A DNA stretch of 64,000 nt from Margaritifera margaritifera. Taxonomy: Eukaryota > Mollusca > Bivalvia > Unionida > Margaritiferidae. Shown here in pieces: positions 1-11,700 of this stretch. Position 1 is the first letter of the stretch. Each line of letters begins with the position of its first letter. Below the pieces are notes generated by a model, which was not told the origin of the DNA, did no database searches, and was given only the letters and a program-made list of their open reading frames with translations. A program made the position numbers and the translations under genes. Where the stretch lies: positions 4,592,501 to 4,656,500 of the forward strand of contig JAQPZY010001695.1 of assembly GCA_029931535.1 (NCBI GenBank), in the 5' to 3' direction.

Positions 1-163
1 CTATCAAAGCATAAAGTTCTCAACAATTAGGGATTAGGCACTTTAACAAAGCCAATGACAGTAAACCTCTTTTTTTTTGTAAACAATATTTGCCATATAT
101 AAACAAAAGTTAATTTCGCCTCAAAAGTTAAAATCAAAATGTCACTGACACAATGGTTAAAGA

Positions 164-421
164 GTGGAAAACTTGTAGTAAAATCTCCCACTATTGTGGA
201 AAACTTGTAGTAAAATCTCCCACTATTGTGGAAAACTTGTAGTAAAATCTCCCACTATTGTGGAAAACTTGTAGTAAAATCTCCCACTATTGTGGAAAAC
301 TTGTAGTAAAATCTCCCACTATTGTGGAAAACTTGTAGTAAAATCTCCCACTATTGTGGAAAACTTGTAGTAAAATCTCCCACTATTGTGGAAAACTTGT
401 AGTAAAATCTCCCACTATTGT
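164..421. repeat. 32-bp minisatellite, 8 copies
   Basis: Near-perfect head-to-tail copies of a unit starting gtggaaaacttgtagtaaaa. There are no spacers, so it is not a CRISPR-like array. Confidence 0.97.
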
Positions 422-547
422 GGGCCTTTCTGATCCTAAGAGTGCTCTGATGGGAGAGAAGCTCTTTCTCAGCAAACCGCAAATGATGCTGATGAAACTC
501 TCATGATATCCCGGGCTTTTCATAAGCGTAAACAAAGCGAGTAGGTA

Positions 548-1190
548 TCATACAACGACCACACTAGAGCTAAAATTGCAAGATACTCTATTGAAAATGG
601 AATCTCCAAAGCAGCAAGAACTTTCAGTGCCAAACTCGGGAAGAAAGTCCGCGAAACGACAGTCTGCAGTATGCGGGATCAATTTATTAAGCTCAAGAAA
701 GCTGGTGGAGCTGACATGACAAGCCTGCCAAAATCACCCAGTGGGAACCCCTTTTTGCTGGGTGACCTTGATCTTGTGGTCCAAAATTGGATATGTAAAG
801 TTCAGGTGAATGGTGTTATCAAAAGGCAGTAGCAATATTTGATGTTTTCAAAGCACATCACAGAGAAAGGCTGATGTCTCACTTAAAGGAAAATGGGATT
901 ATACCAGTGTTTGTGCCAGCCACATGCATGGATAAGTTGCAACCCCTAGATTTAACTGTTAACAACTTTTACAAGGAGGAACTCAAATCCCGATTTCATG
1001 AGTGGTATTCAACACAGGTGATTGATCAGTTAAATGAACTGGAGGACAGTGATGTACATTAAAACCAGGTCACAGTTGACCTGAAAATATCTACCCTTAA
1101 GCCAATTCAAGCAAAGTGGCTTATCTGCACACATGACTAAGTAGCACTTCAGAGAGACCTGATTGAAATGGGCTTTGAGAAAGCGGGACA
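548..1190 (+). pseudogene. pogo/Tigger-like DDE transposase remnant
   Basis: Positions 548-830 read as a DNA-binding N-terminus with YNDHTRAKIARYSIENGIS and an AARTFSAKLGKKV helix. From about 832 another frame gives AIFDVFKAHHRERLMSHLKE and VPATCMDKLQPLDLTVNNF, the C-terminal part of a DDE_1 domain. The central catalytic segment is deleted between them and stops follow, so it is dead. Confidence 0.7.
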
Positions 1191-2050
1191 ATTGCTGGTT
1201 GTTTATTTAGCAGTTAGTTGTGCAAACATGTATTCATAAATGGGAATATTGTGTGCTTTGGGAAATAAAGAAGGACACAGACAGTGAGGAAATCTGCTTT
1301 TATTACTATACTGTACATCAGGTAGAGTCATTATAATCATACACGAGTTTTCATGTTCATGAAACTTTGCATTCGAATTAAATTCTAATAAATCAGTTTC
1401 TGTGTTTCTCGTCATGCATGTACTTATCCTAATGTATATTTCACATTCTCAGCACTATAAATAGCTGTGGTATTAAAACAAAGAAAGAAACAGGTGATGC
1501 TTTTCCATTGCATATGACAGATGGGGGGGGGGTGAATGTTGGCTTGGTTGATATCTTATTGTGTTTTTAAATTCGTGGTCTGGCTCACCCACAAAAACCA
1601 CAAAAATTGGAACCTGATGACTTTAAAGTGTTTCACAGTAGTTCACAGCAGAGATAGAGAAAATCTATAGGATTTTGTCTCCATCGAAATGCCCTCCTCC
1701 ACCTTCAATCAGTTCTACCTACAAGGTCAGTGCCTTGGTGGATATAGACGATGATGATGACAGTTCGTCATTCAGGATCTTGCCACAATAGTTAAAGATT
1801 GCAAAAATTACTGGGCATCTCTTGGACAGCTTCTTTATGGTGAGTCAGTTACCGACAACTTTCTCACCCCACTAGTAAAAAGTCACATAAAGAGATATTT
1901 TATCTACATGTAACTTGTCTAGATGTTAATAAAATGTACAGACAAATCTTTAACACCATGTCAGAGCTAGTCAGGAACATTGTGTCGACTTCCTCCCTAC
2001 TTGACTTTGCGCATCTGATAATTTTTTTGTCTCGTCAAATAGACTGCTAA
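1191..2050. other. Non-coding stretch, no gene seen
   Basis: AT-rich sequence with no convincing exon. Positions ~1555-1625 resemble fragments of a dispersed palindromic repeat also seen near 41.9, 43.3 and 59.1 kb (ttcgtgg / ccacaaaaattgg motifs). Confidence 0.4.
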
Positions 2051-4300
2051 TGATCATTGCTATTTTTCTATGCACTCATCCATTTGGGTTCTCCATTTAT
2101 GTTAGGGCATCGAATTGAGGAAGTAAGAAAGCAAGAGGCACAAGAGTTGCCCTCTAAATTTCAGTGCAATCTCCTATCTCAGCATGATCCTATTAGGGAT
2201 CGTACAAGAGAAGAGATGATTGTTGCCAGAGAATTCGCAGTGACGGTCCTCAACCAAGACATGTTTTTACCCTTTTCTCATGGCCAAGCGAATTATAGGC
2301 AACCATATGTCTCTATTTTCACAGGCAGGCAGAGAGGGGAGAAAGAGGAACAGTTTCTCCTTCCCCAGACCTTCAGTCAATCATCAGTGATACACCGTCA
2401 CCCACTCCCTCTGGCGACCCACCCGAGGTGCCAGACAACTCCCTTTTTGTCAGATTGGGACCAACCATTCTCAGAAAACAGTGGGTGATCCAAACCATGT
2501 CAGAGGGTCTCTGGTTTTTGCAATCCAAATCCCTCCACTTTCATTGTCCTGCCTTCATGAAGGAACTCCCGAACGACCCCATGAAAAGGGATGTTTTTAC
2601 ACACAAAAAATCTGGTTTTCTGTTTGTAAAGGGTGGTGTAGGTAGTACAAAAACTGCACACACAAGACTTCTACTCCAGAACATTTCTGGTTTCTAAGCC
2701 CAAAGGCAATTGAGACCTACGTTAGAGACTTGATGAGTATGCAATCAGTCTTAACATGTCTGACATGTACTTCCATATACCAATTCATACAGCCCCAATC
2801 TAAGCCCTTGGGCCTTCCCTAATTGTTCAGGATGTCCGTTGAAGAGACGGCAACGTTCCTGCACGACACACCACAAAACATTTGTTAGCTTTGATTTTGG
2901 GTTCACAACATGAACAGCCATACTTTTCTCATTGTGTGGTGGATAATCAATGTAGAAAAGTTGGACCTTGTCCCTTCTCAACATTTTGTTTCTACGTATG
3001 GAACTCTTAACACATCTTAACTTGGCTTCTTTCTCCCAAACACATCAAAAGTATAACTTGTGTGTTGGAGAAAGCATCAAACAAGATATTGTTAGGTGAG
3101 TACATTTTTTCAGCTCCTTGGCCCTGTTACAATGCGATTTTATTGGGTTGGGGAACACACTACTGGATGTGTGATGGTCAGTGCCATGTGGACACTTCAA
3201 GAGAAGGCTCTTCATGTCAACCTCTTGGAAATGAAAGTCATTCTCAATGCCTTCCACATGTGGGTGGAATTTACTGATTGATCTGTCGAGAGGAGCAAAG
3301 CTGCAGGACCCTGTATGTACCATCAGATGTTACCTGAGGTGCATGGACAATATCCGCATCAACTATAAAAAAACTATTCCTACCACTGGAGGCAGGAGTG
3401 CAAGACATAACTCCACAAGCTCTGGGTGCTTGGCTGAAGGGAGTTATTAAATCAGTGTACTCTTAACTCTCACAGGATCAGGTACACTAATGAAGATTTC
3501 AGCTCATGAGATACAAGCGACTTCCGTGAGCCTGGCCTTGAACGTAATGTCTCATTTTGGGACATAGCGGAGTCAGCTGACTGGCACATCCAGTCTGCCT
3601 TCTCTAGCTTCCATTTGCGTGACATGGCCTCACTAAGGAGAGAACTGAATCTTGTTGGGTTAGTGGTAGCTGTACAGACAGTGACCACTCCCCATTCATG
3701 TAAGCACAACCTTAGACCCAGACAAGAATTTTCCACTTTTGCTGGATTGGCCTGGGAAACTTTTGGGATATCCCACGCATGTGTATAAATAGATTGTCTC
3801 TTGTTGTCCTAAACTAACATTAGAACTTCATCCTTTTAGTCGAGCAATCATGCTTCTACTGGGTGACACAGGTAGAGGTGGGATGCTCAGTATTTCCTCC
3901 TCCTCTTACCCTTTCTCCTACTGTAATGTGATCAGGTAATGTATTTGATGGAGAAAGCAAATTTTTTAGTAAATTATGTTTCTCTGATAATACTTACCTG
4001 ATCACATTACAAATAATCCCTCCCACCTTTCACCTCAATGCAAGCATCCTTGCAGGTTTCGCTCACGTAAAAACTAGTACATCCAGGTATAACAGCATCC
4101 ACCTAGTGGGTAGAAAGGGGAGTTAACCTGTAAGAGTTGCTTCCCTTTGTCTACATAATATAAAGTCAGAAAGATGTTTTTCGTGTCTGCAGGAGGGCTG
4201 GATTTGGAGGTAGCAGAGAAAGTTATCCCTAATATAATGCGATCAGGTAAGTATTATTGGAAAAACATAATTTACTAAAAAAAATTGCTTTCTGCCATTT
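2050..4300 (+). mobile_element. DIRS-like retrotransposon remnant A
   Basis: On the + strand, broken frames show in order: a reverse transcriptase N-terminal region at 2428-2690 (QWVIQTMSEGLWFLQSK, MKELPNDPMKRDVF), the RT motif DMYFHIPIHT at 2762-2791, an RNase H segment at ~3130-3281 (LHVNLLEMKVILNAFHMWVE), then a tyrosine-recombinase C-terminal segment at ~3560-3700 (DIAESADWHIQSAFSSFHLR). The order RT, RNase H, tyrosine recombinase is that of DIRS elements. Stops, frameshifts and an internal deletion make it inactive. Inverted-repeat terminal sequence follows at 3927-4300. Confidence 0.7.
3927..4300. repeat. DIRS-like inverted terminal unit
   Basis: A palindrome has perfect 17-base arms, gtaatgtgatcaggtaa at its left and the complement ending at ~4012. 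Its right arm and inner sequence recur inverted at ~4230-4300 (gatcaggtaagtattatt), around ~215 bp of unique sequence. Related sequence lies at 9650-9740 and 29100-29300. Confidence 0.65.
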
Positions 4301-4401
4301 ACAACCTCATAATGCTCTGATGAAAAGTAGCTAATCTATTAAAAGCGTCTCATTGCTCAAATGCCAAATGATGGTTAAGTGCTTACATGATCAGTATGAG
4401 C

Positions 4402-4609
4402 TACCATATATAAGTCAAGTCTAATTGCAACTGCACTGACCCAGATCTGCCATTGCATAATGTACTGGCAGACCTGGGTCTATGCATCTTGTAAGAAGTA
4501 ATCAGTTGAACAAACAATAGAGACCCTGATCTGCTGGCACATTAGGCGATGGCAGATCAGGGTGTGTTGTTTGCAGTTGGACTTTACTTATAAGCGAGTA
4601 TATACGGTA
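4402..4609. mobile_element. TA-flanked MITE with two internal hairpins
   Basis: Left end TACCATATATAAGTC and right end acttataagcgagtatatac-ggTA. Inside are two hairpins, one built on gacccagatctgcca / tggcagacctgggtc and one with perfect arms accctgatctgc / gcagatcagggt. The copy at 11050-11207 has the fuller left end. Confidence 0.65.
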
Positions 4610-4619
4610 TTCAATATTA

Positions 4620-5494
4620 ATTAAGGATAAAGGTTCGGTGATGGTCATGGCAAATCATCGGTGCCTGATTTTCACGCACTCACTCAGTTTTTGGGGGGGA
4701 GGGACGGAATAATTGAATTTAGCATAGATTTTCACAGTTGCATGTCCTGCATTTCTTGAGGTATAATGTCATAATGTATGGATAAATTATTGCTTAATTG
4801 TAAGGTAAACATGCTTTTCATTATTCAAGAATAATAACAACAATTATGGTGATTTGACATACTTGTACTCAGACTTGAAAATGTATAATTATGCAAGTGT
4901 ATGAACAGGGTATGAGGTGCATTGCTCCTCCTCATAAAAGGGACCCCTTCTACATTGGAAAGATAGCCCTACAAGAGGGTGACCTATAAAGAGGCGTACA
5001 AAATTGTCAAAGTGCACCATCTTTGTGCACATTACAGTGATCTCTTATCAGGGGGTGCTTTATTTTTAAAAGGGTCTTATTAGAGAGGAGGAACACTGTG
5101 CTTCACCATTTCTGTCAGTAATTAGTACCTTGCAAGTATTATTTTAATAATGCATTGTACATCTGTAATCTTCTGATTAAGTTTATGAGCTATTAAAAAG
5201 TAGCCTAAAATATGATCAAAATTTACAGATATCATGCATAAGAATTTTAGATAAAGAGTGACACTTCCATATTTCCATTTTGAATCTAATGTATATACTG
5301 TTTAATGAGGTCTATGATTATGACTAAACAGTTTTCTTAGCAAGATAATGAAGATTAAAGATAGATCCTCATCTGTTTTTCAATTTAGGATACATAACGA
5401 GTTATTTTTCTGCAAAAAGAAAAAAGTATTGTTATTTTATTATTGGTAGTACATTCTGATAAGTGCTCATCCTTGTTAAATACATGTCATTTAG
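4620..5494. other. Intron sequence upstream of PMPCB exon a
   Basis: No exon, tandem repeat or recognised transposon was seen here; the sequence is AT-rich. Confidence 0.5.
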
Positions 5495-5733
5495 ATTCGG
5501 GTGAGAGATGATGACATGCCGCTGGCATATGTTGCTATAGCTGTGGAAGGTGCCGGTTGGACCAATCCTGACAACATTGCGCTCATGGTGGCAAATACGC
5601 TGATTGGAAGCTGGGACCGATCTCACCTTGGAGGAGCCAGTTTACCGAGTAACTTGGCTTCCATATCTGCTACCACCAACTTGTGTCATAGCTTCCAATC
5701 CTTCAATACATGCTACACAGACACTGGATTGTG
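5495..5733 (+). CDS. PMPCB: PMPCB exon a (first in window)
   Basis: The acceptor tcatttag precedes the codons for [12 protein letters not shown] and the donor is gtgagt at 5734. It encodes 79 codons plus two bases of a Trp codon. The entering phase is 0, so at least one earlier exon exists outside the window or more than 5 kb upstream; none was recognised in 1-5494. Confidence 0.95.
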
Positions 5734-8700
5734 GTGAGTGAATTATTGTGTACCACTTTTTTGGCTACTGGATTTTATGGCTTTACAAGGTTCAAATTGA
5801 AGATTACATTCTCCAATGAATACATTCCCCAATCACATTGGCATTAGGAAATAAACTCCACTATCTTTTGTATCCATCATTCTCCTTTGATTACATTCCC
5901 CAATCACATTAACGTTAGGAAAATAAACCCCACTACCTCCTGAATCCAGCCCTCCCAAAAAGATGATTGTTTGGTTTGGTTTGTGGGGTTTAACGCCATT
6001 TTTCAGCACATTATAGGCTATTTATGGCAGCCAGTATATTTGGTAAAGGGAGAACCACCGACCCATGTGAAGCTACAGGCAAGCTTTCTCCCATACCCAT
6101 ATTGGCTGAGCCGAGACTTGAACTCGTGCGGACAGAGGTGAGATGTCAGTGATCTGTAAAGGTGAGTGCCTTAGATCACTCAGCCCACTGGCGCCCCCTT
6201 AAAAGATGAAAAAATGTCTCTTTCTATCTATGTACCATATAGACAAAGGGGAGAAACTCTCACCCATTCTCTCCCCTAACCACCATTAATAGCTACCCAT
6301 CAACTGGATGTTTACTAGTTATAAGGTTTGGTTTTGTGGGTTTAATGCCAGTTTTCAGCACATGAACTAGTTTGAAGCTTTCGCACGGTACTATCATCAT
6401 AGTACTGCAAGACCTCCTGAAATCCTTGAATATCTTGATGATTTCAACTCATCCATCAAGAAAGTCGGTAAAATTGCTTGTATTAACCCATTTTATCCTG
6501 AATATGAATACAGTCGTATCTCATTCTATTGTGAATATGACTACAGTTGTAGTATCTCATTTTATCCTGAATACGACTAAGGTTGTAATCTACTACGTAT
6601 TTGTGTTGTCTCTATAGAAACATGTTATACATCACAAATAGTTGTGTACTTCATCACCAAATAATGAAATGGTCAAAGCATGCCTGCACAGTGAGATTTT
6701 AAACAAAAACGTGGTTGGAAAAGTGCTTGCTTGATTGAAAATTGATCAATAAAATCATGGACAATAACTTGGATGTTGACAGTGAGGGTAGCAATATTGA
6801 AGTTGATGATTCGAATGATAATAATGATTTAAATGATGGGTTAGAATTGTTTGAAGTTGACCAAAATGATGATGCATGGCTTCATGCACTGTTTGACAGT
6901 GATTCTGAGAACGAAATGGAATTTGAAGGCTTTCAAGGGGAATGTGTCGGGGATGATTTTTCACCTCCGTTGCAGCCACGATTTTAATGATAGAAGGGGC
7001 AACAGTTCAACACCCAGAAGAAGCCAATTCACAGCATTATTTTGAATTACTTTGGGATGATGAAATTTGGAAAAAAACTAGTTGACAAGACCAACCATTA
7101 CGCTGAACATGAGCGTAGAAAAAATCCCCCCCAACCGAAATTGCCAAAGTGGATGCCAATAGATGATTCTATAATTAGGACCTTAATAGGCTTACGTTTT
7201 GCCGTGGGAATAATTAGACTTCCAGAAAGACATAACCATTGGTGAGAAAATAAGTACATGTATTATGGTCTGAAGACATGATCCACTGTGTTACTAAAAA
7301 TCATCAAGAGTAAGGAGAGACGTGTGAAGTCTCAGACAGAGAACGATGTTTTAACCCAAAGATGCCATCAGTTGCTCGCATAGTGGAGAATGTCATGATG
7401 GTTCCTCCCCCCCACCCCCACCCCCTTATTATGCATATGATGCCAACTGCAACGATTACATCTGGTGAATTGGAGGAACAAAGGGTTGCAGAGTTGCTAC
7501 CCCACATTCTTCCCAAATGCTGATAGTCACATATGCATTGCCTGGTACAGATAGCAATGACATAGTTGATGGCCTTTGGACACTTTTGTCCATGTGTCTG
7601 TCGCAAATGTCTGCGGATGGTTTAGAGAAAATGGGGGAATGTCCTCTATTATCTAGGCAGCCCAGTGGGTGTAAGTCACTTCACATATTCAAGTATGGCC
7701 TGCTCCATGGATGATCTATATCACCATCATTTCATGCCGTATGCTGCTGCTCTGGCTGTCGATCAGCTGGCCGGCCAGATGTTCCTATTGTCTAAAGACC
7801 AGAGATCCGTCACTTCAGCAAGCTGTGCCACATACTGGCAGACAGTTTTGTGTTTTGTGGAATCATACGGGGATCAGTTTGACCGATTCATCCATTCGCT
7901 GCACATTCTGCATTTCCAGAACAGCTGTGCATACCATCCAGCCAGCAACTGAGTCAACTGCCCAGCCGGCCATCCAACACATTCTCTGGCCATCCATACC
8001 AGCAAGACAAGCTGTGGCACTTGCCTGGCTGCCAATTCAACTGGCTAGTCATTTGTTCACAGCTTCTCCTTTGGAGAGATACCATGACAAACTCCAGAGA
8101 TGCTGGCAGTGCCTCATCCATGCCTCCAGGAATGTTCTACACGGACATGGAGGTAGTGCCTGATGAGGACAGCCCCCATAGTGAGTGCATAGATAACCTC
8201 AGTGGCTTAGCATATTCAGATCCACAATGGAACAGACTGAATTCATCTTTAAAGTGGCTGTCATGGAAAACTATTATGTGTTGCCGACTTCCAAATGCCC
8301 ACTGCCCCCAACTGCGAGTCAAGCCTATAAGTTGAAGTCTTGAGTAGACTTGGAAAGATGAGGACAGACATGAATGAATCTCAGCTTCAACAGAGAGATG
8401 GTTGTCGGCAAAGAGATAGGAGGCAGAATACTGCCAAACAACAGTTTCATCCTCACTCTAATTTCAGGTGGCAACAGGCCCCTCATTTCAGGAGGTAATT
8501 CAATAAAGTTGATAAGAAACAAAATTTCTCCTTCCCCAAGCCTCCCAACAACTATCATTGACTCTCCACCACAACCACCTGCAGACAGCTTACCGGTTGG
8601 CACCAGACACCTTCATTTTCACCAGTATTGAATTGAACTATTTTCTCAAAAAGAATGTCCGATCCAAGTTGTTTTGGAGGGACTTCAAATTTCATTTATC

Positions 8701-11700
8701 CAGCCCCCTCACTTTTGTCTTCCTTGTTCATGATGGATATGCTGTCAGATTTGGAGAAAGCCAAAATTTTGAAAATGAGATTGGGTTGTTACTCAACGAA
8801 CAGCGGTGGAGATAGTTCACAGCCAGAACTCTCCTGTCTAGAACCTCTTTGATTCACCAACAAAACCTGCTTCCTGGTTGTTCTAGCTACAGAGCAGGCA
8901 GAATCAGTGAGGTACATGCCTTGCTGGTAGATCCGAACCATCTGCAGTTCTGTCACAATGGTTTGATTTCGGTTATGATGGCTCTGCTTTCACTGCTAAG
9001 AACAGACTTCTGCTTATGGGGAATTGGTCTTTTGTTGTGAAACCTTTTTTTTCAGTGGACCCTTTGCCTCAAAGGCATTTACAGAACCCTATAAGGGCTT
9101 GGAGGTGGTACTGGAAACAAACCAAGCCAGTGAGAAGAGAGAGAGATCATTTAATTAAGCTATTAAAAAAAGGCAAGGATGATATCTCAGCTCAAGTTCT
9201 ATTGTTCTGAGTAAAGAACTAACACAAGACCAAATGAGTTTCTTGTGCTTATTGGCTCAGGAGTTATTGGCAGTCACCACTAGCATCACATTCAAGTGTA
9301 AATTTTCCCTAACTGACATTATCCTTGCCATGGGGTGGAGGTCAGAAATGACTTTCTCTAGCTTTTGCCTCAGAGACCTTTTGTTCCAAAGGGTCCAGTT
9401 TGACCTACTGGAACCTATGGCAGCAGCACAACAGGTTAACTTCCCAGGTTGTTCAGCAGCTTTATAATGACATGGCCACTTGACTTCTGCTGGATTTGTT
9501 GGGGACAGATTTTCCCTACAAGCAGTGTCCCGGCATATCTATATACTGACTCTAGGCCGTATCTCTCAAGAAATTTTAAATGTACATTCAGGGACTGGAG
9601 ATTGGGCCTTCCCTGGTGTATGGGGATGTTACTCCTTCCACCCCTTACCTATTATTCTCCTAATGTATTAAGACAAGGTAATGTATTTGAAAAAACTAAC
9701 AAAGTTCTGAAGAAAAAAGTTTCTTCAATAATACTTAGCCAATCATGATGTGGGCACAGCCTCCAAACCTCTCTGCAGTTACATTTTAAAGTCTGATAGC
9801 ATATCCACTCCACTAGTAACTGAAGCATGAATAGGATTTGATGCAGATTCCACTATCCAAGGGAGATCACTCTTGTCTGACTTTCGCCTAGGTGGGCAGA
9901 TGACTTTTAGTACTTTTGTTGCTAAAAATTAGCTTGGAAGGGCTGGATTAGCAAGGTAAGCTTGGAAGGGCTGGATTAGCAAGGTAAGCTTGGAAGGGCT
10001 GGATTAGCAAGGATATAATTCTTATGTATTATGAATGTATAAAAATTAGCTTGGAAGGGCTGGATTAGCATGGTAGTGGATGTAATTCTTATGTATTATG
10101 AATTTATAAAAATTAGCTTGGAAGGGCTGGATTAGCATGGTAGTGGATGTAATTCTTATGTATTATGAATGTATAAGCATTATTTTAGGAAACATTTTTT
10201 ACTCCAAAAATTCTTTTTTCTAGTACATGTACTGTATTTAAACTTGATGTTTGTTTTATTTCTTTTATCTTTCACATGGCTTGCTGGGACAGTGTTGATT
10301 CATTTTGATTTTGTAGAGGACCCATGCCAGCATCTGCATTCTGTATATATACAATCATTTTGATTCCATATTCCATCTTCAATTAAGCTGGCTATGCTAA
10401 GGAGCAGATGGGGTTGAAGGGGATATAGCTATTGCTATTTGTGTCTGTTCATAAACATTTTCATTTCCAGAGCATAACTTTCAAACCAATAAGGTATTTC
10501 AACCAGGCTTGGTACACTTGTCAAGCATGTTGCATAGAGGTGCCTTTTGGATAATTTTCCACTTTCAGTATTTTTTTGTTACTGTGGAAACAGTGTAACC
10601 TTAGTAATATATAAATTGAGTGTATTGTCCATAGGGTACTAGCATAAGTAGTATAAAAAATTAAGAATGCTGGACCATAGGGTATTTTCATTAGGAGCCT
10701 TTATGTAAGCCGGAAATGGGAGGGATATGTTATCTTTATATGACTTGTTAGGGATATGTTATCTTTATATGACTTGTTAGGGATATGTTATCTTTATATG
10801 ACTTGTTATAAAAGATTCAGAGGTTTTTTTATGTGTTCACATCAGTTGCAGATTTTATTTGTCAGAGATTACTAGCATTGAAATTGGATTCACCTGGAAT
10901 TATGCTTTGCAAAAAAGCAAAATTCGGCTCTTTTGCCAGGAAGGAAAGGAAGAGTGTTAAAAAAGAATTTTCACAATTGGTGGAAGAATGCGCATATCGT
11001 AATGTACAAAGTGTAGAGCTAAATAATGGTGATTTGGTGGTAGTGATACTACCATATTTACTTGCTTATAAGTCAGGTCCAATGCAGTTAGGAGTAATCA
11101 GTAGAACAAACAACACAGAACCGGATCTGATGTCACATCATGTGATTACAGATTAGAGTCTATGTTGTTTACAGTGGGACTCAACTTATAAGCGAGTATA
11201 AATGGTATCCATGAGTGTGAAAGGTGTATATAGTGTTACTCTTATATGTTCTATCTGGTTAAGTTTTGTGGTTCAGGCCTCAGCAGTGGAACTTGCGTGT
11301 TCCATGAACACATTTATTGTTTGCTGTTAAGCTATGAATGATTATAGATTCCTACAAGATGATTGGAATTGTTTATTTTCTTCCAGGGGAATTTACTTTG
11401 TCACAGACAAAATGAATATAGAGGATATGGTCTTCAATGTCCAAAGTGAATGGTACGTATATTAAAAGTGATAGAAAATTAATGATGACCATTTGTGCTT
11501 TGATGCTGGAAACTTGACACTTGGTTCTCAATAAACATTTGTTCCTATGGTTTTTAATTCTACTGGTCAGAGAGCAGAAGAGCATATGAGATGGGCCTGC
11601 ATCTGTCACCCATCCATCCATCATCCGTAAGCAGTTGTTTGTTATCACTACTCCTAAGTTACTTAGAGGAAAATCTTGAAATTTGGCCTTCAGTTTCATC

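Noticed and set aside
164..421. Regular 32-bp repeats resembling a CRISPR array
   Set aside because: The copies are directly adjacent with no unique spacers, and the genome is eukaryotic; it is a minisatellite.
2751..2984. 77-aa - strand ORF
   Set aside because: It is antisense to the DIRS reverse transcriptase motif DMYFHIPIHT on +.
10833..11156. 107-aa ORF on + ([20 protein letters not shown])
   Set aside because: No family recognised; its 3' third runs into the MITE at 11050-11207, and it sits in a PMPCB intron. It may be a transposon-derived scrap, but there is no support as a gene.
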